Source: Agromyces luteolus | Lineage (GTDB): Bacteria > Actinomycetota > Actinomycetes > Actinomycetales > Microbacteriaceae | NCBI RefSeq assembly: GCF_009729855.1 | Contig: NZ_WODA01000014.1 | Coordinates: 94,918-158,917, forward strand | DNA length: 64,000 bases | Direction of reading: 5' to 3' | Shown here: positions 56,521-64,000 of the stretch, piece by piece | Layout: every line of letters begins with the position of its first letter | Position numbering within the stretch: position 1 is the stretch's first letter | Made by a program: the position numbers and the translations under genes | Notes under the pieces: model-generated | The model's input: only the letters and a program-made list of their open reading frames with translations | Told to the model about the DNA's origin: nothing | Database searches by the model: none

Positions 56521-58344
56521 GTGACCAGCGAGAACCACGTCGAGACGACGGTCGTCGACGGCGTCCACCACCACCAGTACGACATCGTCATCATCGGCGC
56601 CGGCGGCGCGGGCATGCGGGCGGCCATCGAGGCCGGGCCCGGCGCGAAGACGGCCGTCATCTCGAAGCTCTACCCGACGCGGTCCCACACGGGCGCGGCG
56701 CAGGGCGGCATGGCCGCAGCGCTCGCGAACGTCGAGGAGGACAGCTGGGAGTGGCACACCTTCGACACGATCAAGGGCGGCGACTACCTGGTCGACCAGG
56801 ACGCCGCCGAGATCCTCGCGAAGGAGGCCATCGACGCGGTCATCGACCTCGAGAACATGGGCCTGCCGTTCAACCGCACGCCCGACGGGAAGATCGACCA
56901 GCGGCGGTTCGGCGGCCACACGCGCGACCACGGCAAGGCGCCGGTCCGTCGCGCGTGCTACGCGGCCGACCGCACGGGGCACATGATCCTGCAGACGCTG
57001 TTCCAGAACTGCGTCAAGCTCGGCATCGAGTTCTACAACGAGTACTACGCGCTCGACCTCGTCATGACCGAGGTCGACGCCGGCGATGGGACGACCAGGC
57101 AGAAGCCCTCGGGCGTCGTCGCCTACGAGCTCGCCACCGGCGAGCTCCACGTCTTCCAGGCGAAGGCCGTGATCTTCGCGACCGGCGGCTTCGGCAAGAT
57201 CTACAAGACGACCTCGAACGCGCACACGCTCACTGGCGACGGCGTCGGCATCGTCTGGCGCAAGGGCCTCCCGCTGGAGGACATGGAGTTCTTCCAGTTC
57301 CACCCGACCGGCCTCGCGGGCCTCGGCATCCTGCTCACCGAGGGCGCCCGCGGCGAGGGCGCCATCCTCCGCAACGCCTCGGGCGAGCGCTTCATGGAGC
57401 GCTACGCCCCGACGATCAAGGACCTCGCGCCCCGCGACATCGTCGCGCGCTGCATGGTCCAGGAGGTCGCGGAGGGCCGCGGCGCGGGCCCCGACAAGGA
57501 CTACGTCCTGCTCGACTGCACGCACCTCGGCGCGGAGGTCCTCGAGACGAAGCTGCCCGACATCACCGAGTTCGCGCGCACCTACCTCGGCGTCGACCCG
57601 GTGTACGAGCCGGTGCCCGTGATGCCGACCGCGCACTACGCGATGGGCGGCATCCCGACCAACGTGAAGGCCGAGGTGCTGAGCGACAACACGACGGTCG
57701 TCCCCGGTCTCTACGCCGCGGGCGAGTGCGCGTGCGTGTCGGTGCACGGCTCGAACCGCCTCGGCACCAACTCGCTGCTCGACATCAACGTGTTCGGCAA
57801 GCGCGCCGGCCGCAATGCGGTCGAGTACGTCAACTCCGGCGTCGACTTCACGCCGCTTCCGGATGACCCGGCCGGCGACGTCCGGCGCCTCCTCGAGGTG
57901 CTCCGCGACTCGAACGGGACCGAGCGGATCGCCGCGATCCGCAAGGAGCTCCAGGACGAGATGGACAAGGGCGCCCAGGTGTTCCGCACGAGCGAGTCGC
58001 TCGACCACGTCGCCGAGGTGATCGCGGGCCTGCGCGACCGCTACCGGAACATCGCGGTGCAGGACAAGGGGAAGCGGTTCAACACCGACCTGCTCGAGGC
58101 CGTCGAACTCGGATTCCTGCTCGACCTCGCCGAGGTCGTCGTGGCCTCCGCCCGCAACCGCGAGGAGAGCCGAGGCGGCCACATGCGCGACGACTTCCCC
58201 AACCGCGACGACGAGAAGTTCATGCAGCACACGATGGCCTACCTGTCGGGCGACGCGCACTCGTCGGTCGCCTCCGATCACATCCGGCTCGACTGGAAGC
58301 CGGTGACGATCACCCGATACCAGCCGATGGAGAGGAAGTACTGA
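56521..58344 (+). CDS. sdhA: Succinate dehydrogenase flavoprotein subunit
   Basis: The product has 607 residues. It oxidises succinate to fumarate in the citric acid cycle. The FAD-binding fold has [31 protein letters not shown] holds the His that binds FAD covalently; [17 protein letters not shown] and the substrate site [20 protein letters not shown] follow, and the catalytic Arg lies in [24 protein letters not shown]. The start is GTG after AGGAGA, seven bases past sdhD. Confidence 0.96.
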   Translation: MTSENHVETTVVDGVHHHQYDIVIIGAGGAGMRAAIEAGPGAKTAVISKLYPTRSHTGAAQGGMAAALANVEEDSWEWHTFDTIKGGDYLVDQDAAEILAKEAIDAVIDLENMGLPFNRTPDGKIDQRRFGGHTRDHGKAPVRRACYAADRTGHMILQTLFQNCVKLGIEFYNEYYALDLVMTEVDAGDGTTRQKPSGVVAYELATGELHVFQAKAVIFATGGFGKIYKTTSNAHTLTGDGVGIVWRKGLPLEDMEFFQFHPTGLAGLGILLTEGARGEGAILRNASGERFMERYAPTIKDLAPRDIVARCMVQEVAEGRGAGPDKDYVLLDCTHLGAEVLETKLPDITEFARTYLGVDPVYEPVPVMPTAHYAMGGIPTNVKAEVLSDNTTVVPGLYAAGECACVSVHGSNRLGTNSLLDINVFGKRAGRNAVEYVNSGVDFTPLPDDPAGDVRRLLEVLRDSNGTERIAAIRKELQDEMDKGAQVFRTSESLDHVAEVIAGLRDRYRNIAVQDKGKRFNTDLLEAVELGFLLDLAEVVVASARNREESRGGHMRDDFPNRDDEKFMQHTMAYLSGDAHSSVASDHIRLDWKPVTITRYQPMERKY

Positions 58345-58345
58345 C

Positions 58346-59104
58346 GTGACGACCGCCACGCTCGAGACGACGTCGACGGATGCCGCGACGAAGTCGTTCA
58401 CCGTCACCTTCCTGATCCGCCGCTTCGACCCCGAGGTCGACGCCGAGCCGCGCTGGCAGGACTTCGACGTCGAGATGTACGCGACCGACCGCGTGCTCGA
58501 CGCGCTGCACAAGATCAAGTGGGAGCAGGACGGCTCCCTGACGTTCCGCCGTTCGTGCGCGCACGGGATCTGCGGGTCCGACGCGATGCGCATCAACGGC
58601 CGCAACCGCCTCGCGTGCAAGACGCTCATCAAGGACCTCGACATCACGAAGCCGATCTACGTCGAGGCGATCAAGGGCCTTCCCCTCGAGAAGGACCTCG
58701 TCGTCGACATGGAGCCGTTCTTCGCGAGCTACCGCGAGGTCCAGCCGTTCCTCCAGGCCAGCTCCGCCCCCGTCGCGGGCAAGGAGCGCGTGCAGTCGGT
58801 GGCCGAGCGTGCGCGCTTCGACGACACCACGAAGTGCATCCTCTGCGCGGCGTGCACCTCGTCGTGCCCGGTCTTCTGGACCGACGGCCAGTACTTCGGC
58901 CCGGCCGCGATCGTGAACGCGCACCGCTTCATCTTCGACTCCCGCGACGAGGAGGCGAAGGTCCGCCTCGACATCCTGAACGACAAGGAGGGCGTGTGGC
59001 GTTGCCGCACGACCTTCAACTGCACCGACGCGTGCCCCCGCGGCATCGAGGTCACCAAGGCGATCGCCGAGGTCAAGCAGGCCATCCTGCGCGGAACGCC
59101 CTGA
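58346..59104 (+). CDS. sdhB: Succinate dehydrogenase iron-sulfur subunit
   Basis: The product has 252 residues. The [2Fe-2S] domain has FRRSCAHGICGSDAMRINGRN and the downstream LACKTL cysteine. The C-terminal domain has CILCAACTSSCP ([4Fe-4S]) and FNCTDACPRGI ([3Fe-4S]). It carries electrons from SdhA to the membrane subunits. The GTG start is one base after the sdhA stop, so translation is coupled. The N-terminal 12 residues (TTATLETTSTDAAT) are a variable extension. Confidence 0.96.
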   Translation: MTTATLETTSTDAATKSFTVTFLIRRFDPEVDAEPRWQDFDVEMYATDRVLDALHKIKWEQDGSLTFRRSCAHGICGSDAMRINGRNRLACKTLIKDLDITKPIYVEAIKGLPLEKDLVVDMEPFFASYREVQPFLQASSAPVAGKERVQSVAERARFDDTTKCILCAACTSSCPVFWTDGQYFGPAAIVNAHRFIFDSRDEEAKVRLDILNDKEGVWRCRTTFNCTDACPRGIEVTKAIAEVKQAILRGTP

Positions 59105-59122
59105 CCGAGGGCGACCGCGATG

Positions 59123-59157
59123 CGGAGGGGCCGGTGCGCGACGCACCGGCCCCTCCG
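59123..59157 (+). terminator. Strong hairpin after sdhB
   Basis: Sixteen-bp perfect stem (CGGAGGGGCCGGTGCG and its complement) with a CGA loop, 18 bases after the sdhB stop. It lacks a T-tract, as do most hairpins here. Confidence 0.75.
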
Positions 59158-59244
59158 TCGTGTCGGGGCGGATGCCGCGCTCCGCACGTCGCGATGGGGG
59201 GCGTGCACGCCGACGGGCGGGGCCGGTGCGCGGCATCCGCTCGC

Positions 59245-59250
59245 TAGGGT
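59245..59250 (+). promoter_or_regulatory. -10 element, leaderless promoter of the yihY-like gene
   Basis: TAGGGT with six bases (GAGCGT) before the GTG start. Confidence 0.55.
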
Positions 59251-59256
59251 GAGCGT

Positions 59257-60564
59257 GTGAGCGATCGCGATCGGGGGCGCGGCAGGGCGTCGGCGCGCGC
59301 GGACGGCGCCCCGACGACCGAGGCGCCGGACGAGGACACGTCCTCGACGAGCGCGCGCGTGCGGGAGCGGTTCGAGGCGGCCAGCGCGCCGATCCGCGAA
59401 CGGCTCGACGAGCCGATCACGCGGATGGAACGGCTCACGCAGCGCACGATGGCGCTGTTCCCGGTGCGCGTGTGGCGGCACTTCCTCGCCCGCAACGGCT
59501 TCCTGCTGACCGCGGGGATGAGCTACCAGTCGCTGTTCGCGGTGTTCGCGGCGGTCTACATCGTGTTCGCGGTCGCCGGCATCTGGCTGCTCGGAGACAC
59601 CGAGACGCTGAACGCGCTGCTGCTGCTGATCAACACCTACGCTCCCGGCCTCGTCGGCCCCGACGGCGTGATCAGCACGGAAGACCTGCAGGAGGCGGCG
59701 ACGGCGAGCACGAGCCTCTTCGGCTGGACCGGCGCCGTCGCGCTCGGCGGCCTGATCTGGACCGCCATCGGCTGGGTGACGTACGCGCGCATGGCCGTGC
59801 GCAGCATCTTCCTGCTGCCGAAGGACGACCGAGCGTACCTCTACCTCAAGGCGCGCGACTTCGCCGCGGCGTTCATGTTCGGCGTCGCCATCCTGGTCGC
59901 CGCGGTGCTGTCGATCGTCGCGACGGGGTTCCTCGACTGGATGTTCGGCCTCCTCGGCATCGACCTCACGACGGAGTCGCCGGTGGTGCGGGTCGGGCTG
60001 CAGTTCGGCGCGATCATCATCGTGTTCATCATCGACACCCTGGCGCTCGCCGTGATGTTCCGATTCCTCTCCGGTGCGGAGATGCCGTGGCGCCGGATGT
60101 GGACCGGCTCGCTGCTCGGCTCGGCGGCGCTCAGCGTGCTGCAGATGCTCGGCGGGTGGGTGCTCTCGTGGGCCGGCAGCAACCCGCTGCTCGCGACCTT
60201 CACGGTGATCGTCGCGCTGCTGCTGTGGTTCCGCATCGCGAGCATCATCATCCTGGTGGCGGCGGCGTGGATCGCCGTCGAGGCGGCGGACCGGAACGAG
60301 TCGCTCCGTCGGGTGACCGCAGCGCAGTTGGAGGCGGAACGCCGGCAGCGCGAGTACGAGGCGCTCCTCACCGCTGCGAAGGTCCGCGTCCGCGACGCCC
60401 GGGCCGTCGCCGAGACGGCGCGCTGGTACGAACGGGTCCCCGCGGGCCGACGGCTCGCGAGGGCCCGGCGCGACCTCGACGAGCTCGTGGCATCCGCCCC
60501 GCCGCCCCCGCCGACGAAGGCGCACCCGTGGCTGAACGGGAACGGCCGTGGGGGTGGCAGCACC

Positions 60565-60567
<3 letters not shown>
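59257..60567 (+). CDS. YihY/BrkB-family inner membrane protein
   Basis: The product has 436 residues. A hydrophilic N-terminus (1-70) precedes six membrane helices. FLARNGFLLTAGMSYQSLFAVFA is the family's first-helix motif (GA..S.....L.P in E. coli YihY), and LWFRIASIIILVAAAWIAVEAA its last. It was once called RNase BN by mistake; the function is unknown. The C-terminus is a charged helix followed by a Pro-rich tail. Its TAG stop is part of the xth promoter. Confidence 0.88.
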
Positions 60568-63223
<2,656 letters not shown>

Positions 63224-63236
<13 letters not shown>

Positions 63237-63424
63237 CGCCGGTCGCGCTGCCGGTGGTCGAGTAGCACCGGCGTCGGCCGGCGCGTATCGAGACCAGGGT
63301 GCGAGGGTCTCGATACGCTCGCGGCTCCGCCGCGTGCTACTCGACCACCGGAGGATGCGGCTCCGCCGCGTGCGACTCGACCACCGGAGGGTGCGCGGCT
63401 CCGCCGCGTGGGACTCGACCACCG
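63224..63424. repeat. Cluster of short palindromic repeats (GGTGGTCGAGTAGC type)
   Basis: GGTGGTCGAGTAGC occurs at 63224-63237 and 63253-63266, and its complement GCTACTCGACCACC at 63336-63349. Between them GTATCGAGACC (63285-63295) pairs with GGTCTCGATAC (63306-63316). Then CGGCTCCGCCGCGTG occurs at 63322, 63358 and 63396, each followed by a variant of NACTCGACCACC, giving units of 36-38 bases. The layout is like REP/BIME elements. The repeats fill most of the 250-base gap between the HAD gene and glpK. Confidence 0.8.
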
Positions 63425-63437
63425 TGGCGGCACGGAA

Positions 63438-63471
63438 ACGGGCCGAGCGCCTTCCCGTGCGCCCGGCCCGT
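63438..63471 (-). terminator. Hairpin after glpK
   Basis: Stem ACGGGCCG-GCGC/GCGC-CGGCCCGT with one A.C mismatch and an eight-base loop, 15 bases beyond the glpK stop. Confidence 0.6.
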
Positions 63472-63486
63472 GTCATCCCGCCCGCG

Positions 63487-64000
63487 TCAGCGGACGTCGT
63501 CGTCGACCCAGTCCAGGGTCTTCGTGACGGCCTTCTTCCAGTTGCGCACGAGGCGCCCCTGCTCGGCCTCGTCCATCGCCGGCTCCCAGCGACGGTCCTC
63601 CTGCCAGTTCTTGGCGAGGTCGTCGAGGTCGGCCCAGAAGCCGACCGCGAGGCCTGCCGCGTACGCGGCGCCGAGCGCGGTCGTCTCGGCGACCACCGGA
63701 CGGACGACGGGCACGCCGAGGATGTCGGCCTGGAACTGCAGCAGCGTGTCGTTGGCCGTCGCGCCGCCGTCGACGCGCAGCTCCGTGAGGTCGATCCCCG
63801 CATCGGCGTTCACGGCTTCCACGACGTCGCGCGTCTGGAACGCGATCGCCTCGAGTGCCGCCCGCGCGATGTGCCCCTTGTTCACGTAGCGGGTCAGGCC
63901 CACGAGCGCGCCTCGCGCGTCCGGACGCCAGTACGGGGCGAAGAGCCCCGAGAAGGCGGGCACGAAGTACGCGCCGCCGTTGTCCTCGACCGACTTCGCG
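63487..64000 (-). CDS. glpK: Glycerol kinase, C-terminal part (gene runs off the window)
   Basis: About 171 C-terminal residues are visible. [53 protein letters not shown] and [28 protein letters not shown] are the FGGY C-terminal ATP-binding motifs specific for glycerol kinase. It phosphorylates glycerol to glycerol-3-phosphate. The C-terminal helix [17 protein letters not shown] is usual. A hairpin lies after the stop. Confidence 0.95.
   Translation of the reverse strand, partial: AKSVEDNGGAYFVPAFSGLFAPYWRPDARGALVGLTRYVNKGHIARAALEAIAFQTRDVVEAVNADAGIDLTELRVDGGATANDTLLQFQADILGVPVVRPVVAETTALGAAYAAGLAVGFWADLDDLAKNWQEDRRWEPAMDEAEQGRLVRNWKKAVTKTLDWVDDDVR

Noticed and set aside
63322..63424. Possible CRISPR array (three direct repeats with 36-38-base period)
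   Set aside because: Repeat and spacer are both repeated, parts are inverted, spacers are not unique and no cas gene is present. REP-like palindromes fit better.

Overview
The window is high-G+C (roughly 70% by eye), densely coded chromosomal DNA of an actinobacterium. The gene content (LCP protein, acyl-CoA carboxylase with an epsilon subunit, SdhCDAB of the actinobacterial type, an LpdA-like flavoprotein, AT-poor promoters of the form TANNNT) and the frequent GGATGCC/GGCATCC words suggest Micrococcales, most likely Microbacteriaceae. This placement is inference from family knowledge; no rRNA gene is present. I found no insertion sequence, prophage, CRISPR array, tRNA or rRNA gene.

Layout. 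(1) About 1-25.5 kb is a cell-surface glycopolymer region. It holds a cut-off DUF2142-like membrane protein, a secreted four-repeat protein coupled to a lipoprotein, a YfhO-like giant membrane protein, seven soluble or membrane-linked glycosyltransferases, a sugar epimerase, a flippase-like membrane protein, a Wzm/Wzt export transporter, a PIG-V-like GT-C enzyme, the complete dTDP-L-rhamnose set rmlA, rmlC, rmlB, rmlD, a GtrA protein and an LCP ligase. Together they can make dTDP-rhamnose, assemble a rhamnose-containing polymer on a lipid, export it and attach it to the wall. (2) 25.5-30.3 kb has purE, purK, gtrA, an orphan DarT-like gene, a PH-domain membrane protein and birA. (3) 30.4-39.6 kb has acyl-CoA carboxylase (accD, accE, accC) interrupted by a candidate structured RNA, a three-gene two-component system with a kinase-like partner, a TrmA/RumA-type methyltransferase and maf; birA biotinylates the AccC protein. 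(4) 39.6-54.3 kb is redox and nucleoside metabolism: LpdA-like protein, purine nucleoside phosphorylase plus phosphohexomutase/pentomutase, PTS IIB and IIA without IIC, adenosine deaminase, thymidine phosphorylase, cytidine deaminase, and an ABC nucleoside importer with two paralogous BMP lipoproteins. (5) 54.4-64 kb has manC, sdhCDAB, a YihY membrane protein, xth, trpS, a HAD phosphatase, a cluster of palindromic repeats and the 3' part of glpK.

The most striking non-coding pattern is that at least 15 genes start 6-9 bases after a TANNNT hexamer, which indicates leaderless mRNAs. In two cases the stop codon of the upstream gene is the first three bases of that hexamer. Other points for a second look are a 130-base tract of four consecutive hairpins behind a plausible promoter (32.4 kb), a shared palindromic motif in front of both acyl-CoA carboxylase genes, and the DarT-like protein with an N-terminal cysteine/histidine motif and no DarG.
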